Origin: Firmicutes bacterium UBA2598
GTDB taxonomy: Bacteria > Bacillota > PH28-bin88
DNA: 34,641 nucleotides
NCBI GenBank assembly: GCA_002339345.1
Contig: DDKM01000094.1
Coordinates: 1-34,641 of the forward strand
Direction of reading: 5' to 3'
Positions within the stretch are counted from its first letter, which is position 1; every line of letters starts with the position of its first letter. The notes below the pieces were generated by a model that saw only the letters and a list, made by a program, of their open reading frames with translations, made no database searches and had not been told where the DNA came from. Position numbers and translations under genes: made by a program. Positions 1 through 7,431 of the stretch are shown here, in pieces.

Positions 1-20
1 GTTGGTTGGTTGGTTGGTTG
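1..20. repeat. Tetranucleotide microsatellite, five GTTG units
   Basis: The window opens with five perfect tandem copies of GTTG. The tract may extend beyond the window edge. It lies in non-coding sequence next to the Spo0A-box-like heptamers, so it would be in the leader of a leftward gene outside the window. Slipped-strand length variation is possible but cannot be judged from one copy. Confidence 0.8.
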
Positions 21-35
21 CAATTTTTATGCCAG

Positions 36-134
36 TTCGACACATTCCTTCGACCTTTCCTTCTTTTTTCAACTGAGATGCAGGTCACTTAATGATAATT
101 TTTTCCTTGTTTATTGTTTTATGGTTTTTCGACA
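36..134 (-). promoter_or_regulatory. Cluster of Spo0A-box-like heptamers
   Basis: Read on the minus strand, TGTCGAA occurs at 36-42 and 128-134, and a one-mismatch copy (GGTCGAA) at 49-55. TGTCGAA is the core 0A box bound by the sporulation regulator Spo0A. Two exact copies and one near copy within 100 bases of AT-rich non-coding DNA suggest a Spo0A-controlled promoter for a leftward gene beyond position 1. I could not place convincing -35 and -10 elements, so the regulated gene is unknown. Confidence 0.45.
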
Positions 135-289
135 CGTTTTGGTATTTTCCTCCCTAATGCCAACTGTTTTCAGGGAGAACTGTAAAAGCAGGCTCAACTT
201 CTGGTCTAGATCAAGAAAATGTTTTGCCTTTGCCTTCATACCGACGCCTATTGATCAGATGTTTTCCAGTCAATAACGGCAGTAAGGCA
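135..289. other. Non-coding DNA, no convincing gene
   Basis: This AT-rich stretch between the 0A-box cluster and the operon terminator holds no gene I can support. A 42-codon minus-strand frame (111-239, ATG start) has only a poor ribosome binding site and matches nothing I know. An 88-codon plus-strand frame (10-276) has low-complexity composition and looks spurious. Confidence 0.5.
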
Positions 290-320
290 AAAAAGAAACC
301 CCGCCGGTAAATGCAGGGCT
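290..320 (-). terminator. Rho-independent terminator of the nucleoside ABC operon
   Basis: On the minus strand, arms CCCTGC (318-313) and GCGGGG (304-299) enclose an 8-base loop and are followed by TTTCTTTTTT. It lies about 40 bases after the last permease stop codon and should end the deoC-ABC transcript. The core (292-314) is identical over 23 bases to the terminator at 6281-6303. Confidence 0.8.
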
Positions 321-357
321 GAATTGATTTGGTTTTGTGTAGGGTTAAAGCCTATCC

Positions 358-1272
358 CTACTCCCCGCTGCGCTCATAAGGAATGCCGCCCGCCGCCGGG
401 GGCGTAGCCTTGCGCAGTACACCCGCCAATACCACCAGGGTCAGCACATAGGGGATCATCTTGATGAACTGGTATGGGATGGCGCCTCCTTCTACTACCC
501 GGAAGCTCAAGGACTCGGCAAAACCAAAGAGTAGGGACGCCCCCATGGCTCCAAAGGGGGACCAGTTGCCGAAAATCATGGCCGCCAGGGCAATATACCC
601 CTTACCCTGGGTCATGCCCTCCACGTACATCCCGGTGTGTTCTATAGCCAGGTAAGCTCCCGCCAGCCCGGCCAAAACCCCGCTGATCAGCACCCCGGCA
701 TAGCGCAAAGGGTAGACGTTGATACCCAGGGTATCGGCTGCCAGCGGGTTTTCCCCCACCGAGCGCAGCCGCAGACCGAAAACCGTCCTTTGAATCACCC
801 AATGGCTAAAGGGCACCAGGAGAAAAGCCAGAACAATAACAGGCGACAAATTGGTAACCAGGGGCTTTAAGAAGGCAACCTGGTCCAGCAGGGGGATATT
901 CCAGTGCTTGAAGCCGTCCACATGGGGGCTCATAGTCGCTCGCTGGAATAAGGCGATGCTGGCAAACCGGGCAGCACCGTAAGCCAGGATGTTCAGAGCC
1001 ACGCCGCTGACAATCTGGTCCACCCGGAAAGTAACGGACACCACGGCATGAATCAGAGCCATCAGGCTGGCTGCCATAATGGCAAAGAGGATGCCGGCCA
1101 GAGGTCCATAGTGATATGCGCCCACAGCGGCCCAAAAGGAACCGGTGATCATCATGCCCTCCAGGCCAATGTTCACCACGCCACTACGCTCTGAATAAAC
1201 AGCGCCCAGGGCAGCCAGCAGGATCGGGATACTCATCCGGATCGCCGAAGCAAGCAGTTCACTTAGGTCCAT
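358..1272 (-). CDS. Nucleoside ABC transporter permease (NupQ/YufQ type)
   Basis: This is an integral membrane permease of the BMP-type nucleoside/simple sugar ABC importer family (COG1079). The 304-residue protein is strongly hydrophobic with about eight to ten predicted membrane segments. Near the N-terminus it carries ERSGVVNIGLEGMM, a family hallmark, and around residue 175 SVGENPLAADTLGI, the EAA-like loop that contacts the ATPase. I chose ATG 1272, which overlaps the preceding stop as TGATG and sits 7 bases after a G-rich ribosome binding site; a GTG one codon upstream is the alternative. It is the last gene of the operon and is followed by a terminator. With the partner permease it should form the channel for nucleoside uptake; exact substrate is inferred from linkage to deoC. 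Confidence 0.92.
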   Translation of the reverse strand: MDLSELLASAIRMSIPILLAALGAVYSERSGVVNIGLEGMMITGSFWAAVGAYHYGPLAGILFAIMAASLMALIHAVVSVTFRVDQIVSGVALNILAYGAARFASIALFQRATMSPHVDGFKHWNIPLLDQVAFLKPLVTNLSPVIVLAFLLVPFSHWVIQRTVFGLRLRSVGENPLAADTLGINVYPLRYAGVLISGVLAGLAGAYLAIEHTGMYVEGMTQGKGYIALAAMIFGNWSPFGAMGASLLFGFAESLSFRVVEGGAIPYQFIKMIPYVLTLVVLAGVLRKATPPAAGGIPYERSGE

Positions 1273-2441
1273 CACTTTACCCCCCCCTGCGCCCCAACTG
1301 TAACGCCAGGCTTTCCGGCTGCAGAGCCGAGGGCCGCTTCTTTCTTCTCCTGCTGCCTGATATAACGGCCCATCACCGATGAGAACACCACGATGCTCAG
1401 GATCATAACTCCCTGCAGAATGACAATGGTCTCCATGGGTACCCCCACAAAGGCCTGCACACCCTCGGCGCCCCGGTTCAAGAAGGCGAACAGGAAAGCG
1501 GCCAGCACAATCCCCAGTGGTCCGTTCTTACCGATGAGAGCCACCGCAATCCCGGTGAAACCATAACCCCGTGGGAAATCCAGGTCCATGTAACCGAAAT
1601 AAGACAGCAAATCGCTTAAGCCGGTCAAGCCCGCAATGGCACCGCTTAAAAGGAAGGCCTTGAAGAAAACCGCTCCCGGTTTAATCCCTGCGGTTTCGGC
1701 GCCGGCGGGGTTATGCCCTACGGCTCGTAGCTCATAGCCAAAGGGGGTTCGCCAGACCAAAAAGTAATAGCCCACGGCCATTAACAGCGCTAACACCAAA
1801 AACCAGTTCAGGTAAACGTGCTGGGGCAGGTTGATACCAAAGTTGGACAGGAAACTATGCATCTTGGGCATTACCGCCGTGGCGGCGATCTTCGGCAGCC
1901 TGATGATGGGGTTGCCCACCCCGGGGGCCAGTCCCTGCTGTTTATCCATAAACACATCAGCAATCAGGTAGTGGATCAGGGAAAAGGAAACATAGTTTAG
2001 CATAATGGTGCTGATGACCTCATGGACCCCACGCTTCACCTTCAGGTAGATGGGTAGCCAGGCCCACAACATGCCTCCCAGCATGCCCATGAGAATAACC
2101 AAAGGCAGGTGGATAAAGGTCGGCAGCCCCTTTAAGGCAAATCCTGCCAGGGCCGCCAGGAATGTGCCGATCAGGTACTGGCCCTCGATGCCGATGTTAA
2201 AAAGGCCGGCTTTAAAACCGATGGCCACCGCCAAACCGGAAAAGATGAGCGGTGTCATCCCAAAAAGAATGATGGCCACACTGTCCAACCGCTTGAAGCT
2301 AAAAAGGAACATAGTCCGGTAGACTTCAACCGGGTTTTTATCAATAACCAGCATAACCAGTGCCCCAATCAACACAGCAAAGAGAATGGCAATAAAGGGT
2401 GAGGCAATTTCCAGTAGTAAGTATTTGAAACGTTTTTTCAT
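1272..2441 (-). CDS. Nucleoside ABC transporter permease (NupP/YufP type)
   Basis: This 389-residue membrane protein is the second permease of the importer (COG4603). It begins with a basic, then hydrophobic segment and contains the family signatures MTPLIFSGLAVAIGFKAGLFNIGIEGQ (two overlapping pieces around residues 61-90) and AVGHNPAGAETAGI in the ATPase-contact loop. About ten membrane segments are expected. Its ATG overlaps the ATPase stop codon by four bases (ATGA), indicating translational coupling. The C-terminal tail after residue 365 is soluble and low in conservation. It probably forms a heterodimer with the downstream permease. Confidence 0.92.
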   Translation of the reverse strand: MKKRFKYLLLEIASPFIAILFAVLIGALVMLVIDKNPVEVYRTMFLFSFKRLDSVAIILFGMTPLIFSGLAVAIGFKAGLFNIGIEGQYLIGTFLAALAGFALKGLPTFIHLPLVILMGMLGGMLWAWLPIYLKVKRGVHEVISTIMLNYVSFSLIHYLIADVFMDKQQGLAPGVGNPIIRLPKIAATAVMPKMHSFLSNFGINLPQHVYLNWFLVLALLMAVGYYFLVWRTPFGYELRAVGHNPAGAETAGIKPGAVFFKAFLLSGAIAGLTGLSDLLSYFGYMDLDFPRGYGFTGIAVALIGKNGPLGIVLAAFLFAFLNRGAEGVQAFVGVPMETIVILQGVMILSIVVFSSVMGRYIRQQEKKEAALGSAAGKPGVTVGAQGGVK

Positions 2442-3988
2442 GCCCCTACCCCCTCTCGCGGTTGCGCTTTACTCCCCAGCATGTAGTGACCGATCTCTTC
2501 CAGGGTGACCTCCTGGGGCCGGAATTCAGCCACTATCTCACCGCTGTAAATGACTCCAACCCGGTCACTCAAGGAAAGCACTTCTTCCAGGTCTGCCGAT
2601 ACCACCAGTACCGCCCGGCCCTGATCCCTGGCTTTGATCAGCTGTTTGTGCACAAATTCGATGGCGCCGATGTCCAGGCCCCGGGTGGGCTGGGAGGCAA
2701 TGATGAGGGACGGATCGCGGCTCATTTCCCGCGCCAGGATGACCTTTTGCTGGTTGCCGCCAGACAGGTTGCGGATGGGTAAGTCCACCGAGCCCAGGCG
2801 GACGTCAAACTCCCGCACCAGCCTCTCGGCATGGGCTAGGATTTTCTTGAAATACAAACTGGCCGGGCGGGAAAATTCCCTGGTCCGGTGCAGCCCCAGA
2901 ACAGCATTCTCCCAGACCGTCATCGGGAGAACCAGTCCCCGGTGGTGCCGGTCTTCAGGAATGTAGCCAACACCCAGGTCCTTAATTTCCCTGACGGACT
3001 TGCCGACGATAGGTTGACCCAGGATAAAGACTTGACCTGTATGCACCTTTCGCAAGCCCACCAGGGCTTCGATGAGTTCCGTTTGGCCATTGCCCTCGAT
3101 ACCGGCAATACCGTAGATTTCTCCCGCCCGCACACTAAAGCTCACATGGCGCACCGCCGGCCGTCCCATACTGCCCATCACGGATAGATCCTTGATCACA
3201 AGTGTTTCCTGGCCTGTCTGGGATTCCTGTTTATCTATCTTCAACAGTACCGGGCGCCCCACCATCATCTCGGACAAACGCTTCTTATCGGTTTCCCCGG
3301 CCAAAACAGTCCCTACCATCCGCCCGCGCCGCAAGACAGAAATACGGTCGGCAATGGACAAAACCTCATCAAGCTTATGGCTGATAAAAATGATGGTCTT
3401 GCCCTGGTCTTTCAGGTTGCGGAGATTGACAAACAGTTCTTTTACTTCCTGGGGAGCCAGCACCGCCGTTGGCTCGTCCAGGATGAGGATTTCCGCTCCC
3501 CGGTACAGCACCTTTAATATTTCTACCCGCTGCTGCTGTCCCACCGACAGATCCCAAACCCTGGTGTCAGACTCCAACCGAAAATCGTAACGGCGACAGA
3601 GCTCTTCCACCAACTGCCGGGCTGCTTTTTCCTTGAGCACCCCGCCCCGAGCAGGTTCGGAACCCAGGACGATGTTTTCCAACACGGTAAACCGGGGAAT
3701 CAGCATGAAGTGCTGGTGGACCATCCCAATACCGTGCCAAATGGCCTGGCGCGGGCCATTAATGGCCACTCGGTTGCCGTTGAGATAAATCTCCCCTTCA
3801 TCAGGCTGGTAAAGACCGGTGAGGATCTTCATCAAGGTACTCTTACCGGCCCCGTTTTCCCCAACAATGGCATGGATCTCCCCCCTGGCAATCTCCAGGT
3901 TGATGCTATCATTGGCCACCAGTCCAGGAAAACGCTTGGTGATCCGCCGCAGCTCGATGATATTGACTCCGGCGCCGGTTTTTTCCAT
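2438..3988 (-). CDS. Nucleoside ABC transporter ATP-binding protein (NupO/YufO type)
   Basis: This 516-residue protein holds two fused ABC ATPase domains (COG3845), the energy-coupling subunit of the importer. Domain 1 is canonical: Walker A GENGAGKS (about residues 43-50), signature LSVGQQQRV and Walker B LILDEPTAVL. Domain 2 is degenerate, as is usual in this family and in sugar importers such as RbsA: its P-loop reads GIEGNGQT, the signature is LSGGNQQKV and the Walker B region reads ASQPTRGLD, so the acidic residue is missing. Only one of two sites is therefore expected to hydrolyse ATP well. The gene is separated from the upstream lipoprotein gene by a strong hairpin and overlaps the first permease gene by four bases. 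Confidence 0.95.
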   Translation of the reverse strand: MEKTGAGVNIIELRRITKRFPGLVANDSINLEIARGEIHAIVGENGAGKSTLMKILTGLYQPDEGEIYLNGNRVAINGPRQAIWHGIGMVHQHFMLIPRFTVLENIVLGSEPARGGVLKEKAARQLVEELCRRYDFRLESDTRVWDLSVGQQQRVEILKVLYRGAEILILDEPTAVLAPQEVKELFVNLRNLKDQGKTIIFISHKLDEVLSIADRISVLRRGRMVGTVLAGETDKKRLSEMMVGRPVLLKIDKQESQTGQETLVIKDLSVMGSMGRPAVRHVSFSVRAGEIYGIAGIEGNGQTELIEALVGLRKVHTGQVFILGQPIVGKSVREIKDLGVGYIPEDRHHRGLVLPMTVWENAVLGLHRTREFSRPASLYFKKILAHAERLVREFDVRLGSVDLPIRNLSGGNQQKVILAREMSRDPSLIIASQPTRGLDIGAIEFVHKQLIKARDQGRAVLVVSADLEEVLSLSDRVGVIYSGEIVAEFRPQEVTLEEIGHYMLGSKAQPREGVGA

Positions 3989-4018
3989 ACCAAATACATC
4001 CTCTCCCAGAATTTAGGC

Positions 4019-4056
4019 GGAAAACGGTGGGGTGTGTTCCCACCCCACCGTTTTCC
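4019..4056 (-). promoter_or_regulatory. 16-bp perfect intercistronic hairpin
   Basis: Arms 4019-4034 and 4041-4056 are perfectly complementary over 16 bp around a 6-base loop. On the transcribed minus strand no T-run follows, so this is not a classic terminator. It sits between the abundant solute-binding lipoprotein gene and the ATPase gene. Such hairpins typically stabilise the 3' end of the binding-protein message and lower expression of the downstream membrane genes. Partial termination is an alternative. Confidence 0.75.
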
Positions 4057-4066
4057 CTCCACCAAG

Positions 4067-5182
4067 TTAATTCTTCGGCAGGCTCTTTTCGAATTCGGCC
4101 AATTCCTGCTTGTCGGCCGGAACCTGGATCTCGCCGCTAATGATCTTGGCCTTTAGTTCCTCCAATTTATCACTAATGTCCTTCAACATAGCCTCGTTGT
4201 ACTGGTTGGTAGCATAGCCCACACCGTTCTCAGCCACGCCGAACACGGTGTATCCACCCTTGAATTCGTTATTGATGGCTACCCGGATAGTTTCGTATAC
4301 AGCCTCGTCCACCCGCTTTAGCATACTGGTGAGGATGTAGGGACGCTGTTCTTCCTTGGCGGTCAGGGACTGGTCGGAGTCCACACCGATGGCCAGTTTC
4401 TTCTGGGCGGTTACTGCTTCAATGACCCCAATTCCGGATGCACCGGAGGCATGATAGATGATGTCGGCGCCGGACTTGATCTGCTTCAGGGTGAGTTCCT
4501 TGCCCTTGACCGGATCCTTGAAGGCCTCGCCGGTAGTACCAATGTAGTCGGACACGACTTTGACCTTCGGGTTGACGTATTTGGCACCGGCAATGTAGCC
4601 AGCCTCAAACTTCTCAATCAGCGGGATCTTCATGCCGCCTACAAAACCAACGGTGTCACTGGCGGTTTTCAAACCGGCTGCCGCACCCACCAGGAAGGAA
4701 CCTTCATGTTCCTTAAAGAGCAGGGCGGAAACGTTGGAAGCCTCGGTCAGGCCATCAATGAACCCGTCGATAAGCCCAAACTTGGTATTGGGAAATTCCT
4801 TGGAAACCTTGGCAATATGGTCGGTGAACATGAAGCCTACGCCAAAGATGAGGTCATACTTATCTTCGGCCAGAAGGCGCAGCAGTTGTTCCCTGTTTTC
4901 CCCGCCGCCGGAGGGCTCCAGGTACTTGACCTGAATACGGTCACCAAACTCCTGTTGTGCCCGCTCCAGACCAGCATAAGCAGCATCATTGAAGGACAGG
5001 TCGCCGCGGCCACCCACGTCAAAAACCAGGCCCACCTTGAAAGGAGCCGGCTTTTCCGGAGCGGGAGCCGGTGTCTGGCCGGACTGGGGCTCCTCTTTCT
5101 TACCACAACCCACTACCACAAGGGACAGTACCATCAGCAATACCAAACCGAGAATTAATGCCTTTTTTCCCTTTTTCATCAT
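4067..5182 (-). CDS. BMP-family nucleoside-binding lipoprotein (PnrA/NupN type)
   Basis: This is the extracellular solute-binding lipoprotein of the ABC importer (Bmp/PnrA-like family, 371 residues). The N-terminus is a lipoprotein signal: basic MMKKGKK, a hydrophobic core, then lipobox VVGC with the lipidated cysteine at residue 26, followed by a proline-rich linker. The mature part begins KVGLVFDVGGRGDLSFNDAA, the ligand-binding start typical of PnrA-like proteins, and later has GVGFMFTDHI and IIYHASGASGIG. Purine-nucleoside binding is known for family members and fits the adjacent deoC. A GGAGGG ribosome binding site precedes two consecutive ATG codons, so the start could be 5182 or 5179. 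It lies 28 bases after deoC in the same transcript. Confidence 0.93.
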   Translation of the reverse strand: MMKKGKKALILGLVLLMVLSLVVVGCGKKEEPQSGQTPAPAPEKPAPFKVGLVFDVGGRGDLSFNDAAYAGLERAQQEFGDRIQVKYLEPSGGGENREQLLRLLAEDKYDLIFGVGFMFTDHIAKVSKEFPNTKFGLIDGFIDGLTEASNVSALLFKEHEGSFLVGAAAGLKTASDTVGFVGGMKIPLIEKFEAGYIAGAKYVNPKVKVVSDYIGTTGEAFKDPVKGKELTLKQIKSGADIIYHASGASGIGVIEAVTAQKKLAIGVDSDQSLTAKEEQRPYILTSMLKRVDEAVYETIRVAINNEFKGGYTVFGVAENGVGYATNQYNEAMLKDISDKLEELKAKIISGEIQVPADKQELAEFEKSLPKN

Positions 5183-5210
5183 TTACCCTCCTACAAAATT
5201 AAATGTAAAG

Positions 5211-5936
5211 TTAGTAAAGGCCCGGTGAACTGGGTGCCAAATCCCCCCTCTCCAGGATCAAATCCTGGTTCCGCTCCCATTCTGCCATGATCCCTTCGCC
5301 ACTGCTGGTGCCCAAACGGTTGGCGCCAGCCGCCAGCATATTCAACACATCCTGCAGAGTACGGACACCACCAGAGGCCTTCACTCCCAACCGGTTACCG
5401 ACCACCTGGCGCATCAGCTGCACATCATTAACAGTAGCCCCTCCGGTACCAAACCCGGTGGATGTTTTCACAAAGCCGGCTCCTGCTTCTGCAGCCAGGC
5501 GGCAAGCTGTCACCTTTTCCTCTGCAGTAAGATAACAGGTTTCAATAATCACCTTGACCATGACGCCGGCATCCACCACAGCCCGGATATCCTCCCGCAC
5601 CAGGTCCAGGTGTTTTCCCTTTAACCAGCCAAGATTGATTACCATATCAATCTCCTGGGCCCCTGCCCGTACCGCTTCCGCCGCCTCGAAGGCTTTGGCG
5701 GCAGTGGACATGGCGCCCAAAGGAAATCCCACCACGCTACACACTTTGACCGGCGAACCGGCCAGTTCCCTGGCTACCAGCGGCACATAGGCCGAGTTGA
5801 CACAAACCGAAGCAAAGTTGTACTTTTGGGCGCCGGCACAGAGCGCCAGGATTTCCTCTTCTGTGGCTACCGGTTTCAGGAGGGTATGGTCAATGAGAGC
5901 AGCAAGTTCCGCCCTGGTTAGGTTGTATTTTTCCAT
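5211..5936 (-). CDS. deoC: Deoxyribose-phosphate aldolase
   Basis: DeoC cleaves 2-deoxyribose 5-phosphate into glyceraldehyde 3-phosphate and acetaldehyde, the last step of deoxynucleoside catabolism. The 241-residue class I aldolase begins with LAALIDHTLLKP, shows the substrate/catalytic segment EIDMVINLGWLKG, the proton-relay lysine in FVKTSTGFG and the Schiff-base lysine in GVKASGGVRT. It is about 20 residues longer than the typical bacterial enzyme because of a C-terminal tail. A GGGAGGG ribosome binding site lies 10 bases before ATG. As first gene of an operon with a nucleoside importer, it should process the sugar of imported deoxynucleosides; a phosphorylase and kinase/mutase must be elsewhere. 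Confidence 0.96.
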   Translation of the reverse strand: MEKYNLTRAELAALIDHTLLKPVATEEEILALCAGAQKYNFASVCVNSAYVPLVARELAGSPVKVCSVVGFPLGAMSTAAKAFEAAEAVRAGAQEIDMVINLGWLKGKHLDLVREDIRAVVDAGVMVKVIIETCYLTAEEKVTACRLAAEAGAGFVKTSTGFGTGGATVNDVQLMRQVVGNRLGVKASGGVRTLQDVLNMLAAGANRLGTSSGEGIMAEWERNQDLILERGDLAPSSPGLY

Positions 5937-5960
5937 TAAACTGGTTCCCTCCCATACCGT

Positions 5961-5993
5961 AAAAATGACGGTCTGCTCTTTGGAGACCGCCGT
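5961..5993 (-). terminator. Terminator-like hairpin in the deoC leader (attenuator candidate)
   Basis: On the minus strand, arms 5993-5984 and 5974-5965 pair over 10 positions with one mismatch and one wobble around a 9-base loop, and TTTTT follows directly (5965-5961). It lies between the predicted promoter (6018-6046) and the deoC ribosome binding site, so it would stop transcription before the operon unless relieved. No gene upstream on this strand needs a terminator. The about 18-base stretch before the hairpin is too short for a known riboswitch. Confidence 0.6.
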
Positions 5994-6017
5994 TTAAATG
6001 TCGTCTAAGTTCAGGGT

Positions 6018-6046
6018 ATATTGATTCCAGACTTAACTTAAGTCAA
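6018..6046 (-). promoter_or_regulatory. Predicted sigma-A promoter of the deoC operon
   Basis: On the minus strand TTGACT (6046-6041) and CAATAT (6023-6018) are separated by 17 bases. The -35 is a five-of-six match; the -10 is weak, which suits an activated or repressed operon promoter. Transcription would start near 6011, giving a leader of about 75 bases that contains the terminator-like hairpin. Confidence 0.5.
6030..6044. promoter_or_regulatory. 15-bp palindromic operator candidate at the deoC promoter
   Basis: GACTTAACTTAAGTC is a perfect inverted repeat about a central C and overlaps the -35 hexamer and spacer. Flanking TTCCA (6025-6029) and TGGAA (6047-6051) extend the dyad with a two-base asymmetry. 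The position suits a repressor that blocks RNA polymerase, for example a deoxynucleoside-responsive regulator, but the regulator is not in the window. Confidence 0.55.
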
Positions 6047-6051
6047 TGGAA

Positions 6052-6280
6052 CTGGTTCGCGAAGACTTGCACAACTCCTCCTGAAAACAACTTTTTCTCT
6101 TAATTCTCTTCCCAAATCTCCTGCTGTTTCATTTACGGAAACAGTATTCGACTTCACCCGATAATCTCCTGCAGGTAAATAATGCTCTTCTTATTGTTTG
6201 ATAGCTTCTGTAACGCGACCGCCATCCGTAGCGGCTAATCGGTTGTGTTTGAATACAACGAATACGCCTGCCCGTCGTAC
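6052..6280. other. Intergenic DNA upstream of the deoC promoter, unexplained
   Basis: I see no gene here. On the minus strand there are scattered AGGAG-like purine tracts (for example near 6170 and 6080) not followed by reading frames of any length. An 82-codon minus frame ending at 6191 crosses the transporter stop and terminator and is not credible as a gene. Confidence 0.4.
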
Positions 6281-6309
6281 AAAGAAACCCCGCCGGTAAA
6301 TGCGGGGCT
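6281..6309 (-). terminator. Rho-independent terminator after the transporter gene
   Basis: Minus-strand arms GCCCCGC (6308-6302) and GCGGGG (6293-6288) enclose loop 6301-6294 and are followed by TTTCTTT. It is about 80 bases downstream of the BASS-type transporter stop. Its core is the same 23 bases as at 292-314. A further small hairpin (6377-6394) overlaps the transporter stop codon itself. Confidence 0.8.
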
Positions 6310-6387
6310 GGATTAATAGGTTTGGCTTCGCGCAGACCCTTTGGACAATTCGGCCTGACCTTGAGGGGGAGGCTTTCCCCTGTGGCA

Positions 6388-7380
6388 TCAGGGGTTGGTA
6401 GGTGCGGGTTTCGCCACCCCTTGGCCGCGGGTCAACCAACCAAATCTTTCATTAAGCTTGATGAACCATGCCGCAGCCTGCTGCTGGATTAAAAAGGCCA
6501 GGGAAACCATCAAGGCCGCATTGGGTCCGAAGGCGGTAGCGGCCAGGCCGATGGAGATGGAAAGATTGCGCAGGACTGTTGCAAAAACCAGGGCCAAGGC
6601 GTCTTCCGGGGCGAACATCCGCCGCCCCACCTGGATAGCCAACAGGTAGTTGAAGAAGTAAAAAACAACCTGCACCAACAGGGCAACCACAAATAAATCC
6701 AGGTTGGCGGCAATACGGGGAGCGTTCATGCTGATACTGGTAAACACAATGAAAATCATGCCCCAGGCGCTGGCTGCTGGCAGGTAAGGTTTAATTTTTT
6801 GCTGAAACTCCTGGGGAGAATACCGCCGCAATAACATGGCATAGGTAAATACACCCGCCAACAGCGGTAACAGGATTACCATCCCGATGGTCTTGAGGGT
6901 AAGCCAGACATCCACCGGGACATACTTAACCACCATCAACAGGAGATACCACGGTGCTAGCAGGGATCCCAGCAACAGACCCAGGGTAGTGGCTTTAATG
7001 GCTGCCGGGACGTTGCCCTTGGCCAGCATGGTAAAGGCAATGGTCATGTTCCCCGTCGGCAGTAGGGAGGTAATAGCCAAACCGGCAAAAAGCTGCGGGT
7101 CCCCCATGAGGAAACCAATCCCCAGAAGGTATGCAGCTACCGGCACCACCAGGAAATTCAGGATGAACACGGTTACCATGAGCCTACCCTGGGTCAGGTT
7201 CAGCACCTCGCCAGGTTTAAACCCGATCATAGTGGGGTAAATCATCAGCACCGTCACCGGCAAGATGTATTTCTTCAGTGGGGAGGTATCCACCAACAGG
7301 CCGGTGATAAACCCTGCCAGGAGGATGATCGGAATCATCAGGGCAATGTTTTTGGATGGCCATAGGAACACCTTTTTCAT
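6388..7380 (-). CDS. BASS-family transporter (bile acid:Na+ symporter/Acr3-like)
   Basis: This 330-residue membrane protein has about ten hydrophobic segments and belongs to the SBF/bile acid:sodium symporter superfamily (PF01758), which includes Acr3 arsenite exporters. Supporting segments are ITSLLPTGNMTIAFTMLAKGN near residue 95, resembling the conserved crossover region, and ATVLRNLSISIGLAATAFG near residue 265, the second conserved crossover. I chose ATG 7380 because AAAGGAG lies 10 bases upstream; a longer frame starts at TTG 7407. It is 51 bases behind a DUF1638 gene on the same strand and ends at a terminator, so the two are likely co-transcribed. No arsenic gene is nearby; the substrate is unknown, probably an organic anion. 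Confidence 0.85.
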   Translation of the reverse strand: MKKVFLWPSKNIALMIPIILLAGFITGLLVDTSPLKKYILPVTVLMIYPTMIGFKPGEVLNLTQGRLMVTVFILNFLVVPVAAYLLGIGFLMGDPQLFAGLAITSLLPTGNMTIAFTMLAKGNVPAAIKATTLGLLLGSLLAPWYLLLMVVKYVPVDVWLTLKTIGMVILLPLLAGVFTYAMLLRRYSPQEFQQKIKPYLPAASAWGMIFIVFTSISMNAPRIAANLDLFVVALLVQVVFYFFNYLLAIQVGRRMFAPEDALALVFATVLRNLSISIGLAATAFGPNAALMVSLAFLIQQQAAAWFIKLNERFGWLTRGQGVAKPAPTNP

Positions 7381-7431
7381 CAGTGCTGCACTCCTTTCCC
7401 TTACCAAATGCCACCGGGTGGAGGTGACGGC

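Noticed and set aside
4451..5158. A 235-codon plus-strand frame
   Set aside because: It is antisense to the BMP lipoprotein gene, whose signal peptide and family motifs are clear.
5994..6190. A riboswitch in the deoC leader
   Set aside because: The predicted leader is only about 75 bases and most of it is the terminator hairpin. I found no conserved purine or other aptamer core.
6191..6439. An 82-codon minus-strand frame across the transporter end
   Set aside because: It overlaps the transporter gene and runs through its terminator; it has no ribosome binding site and no known relatives.
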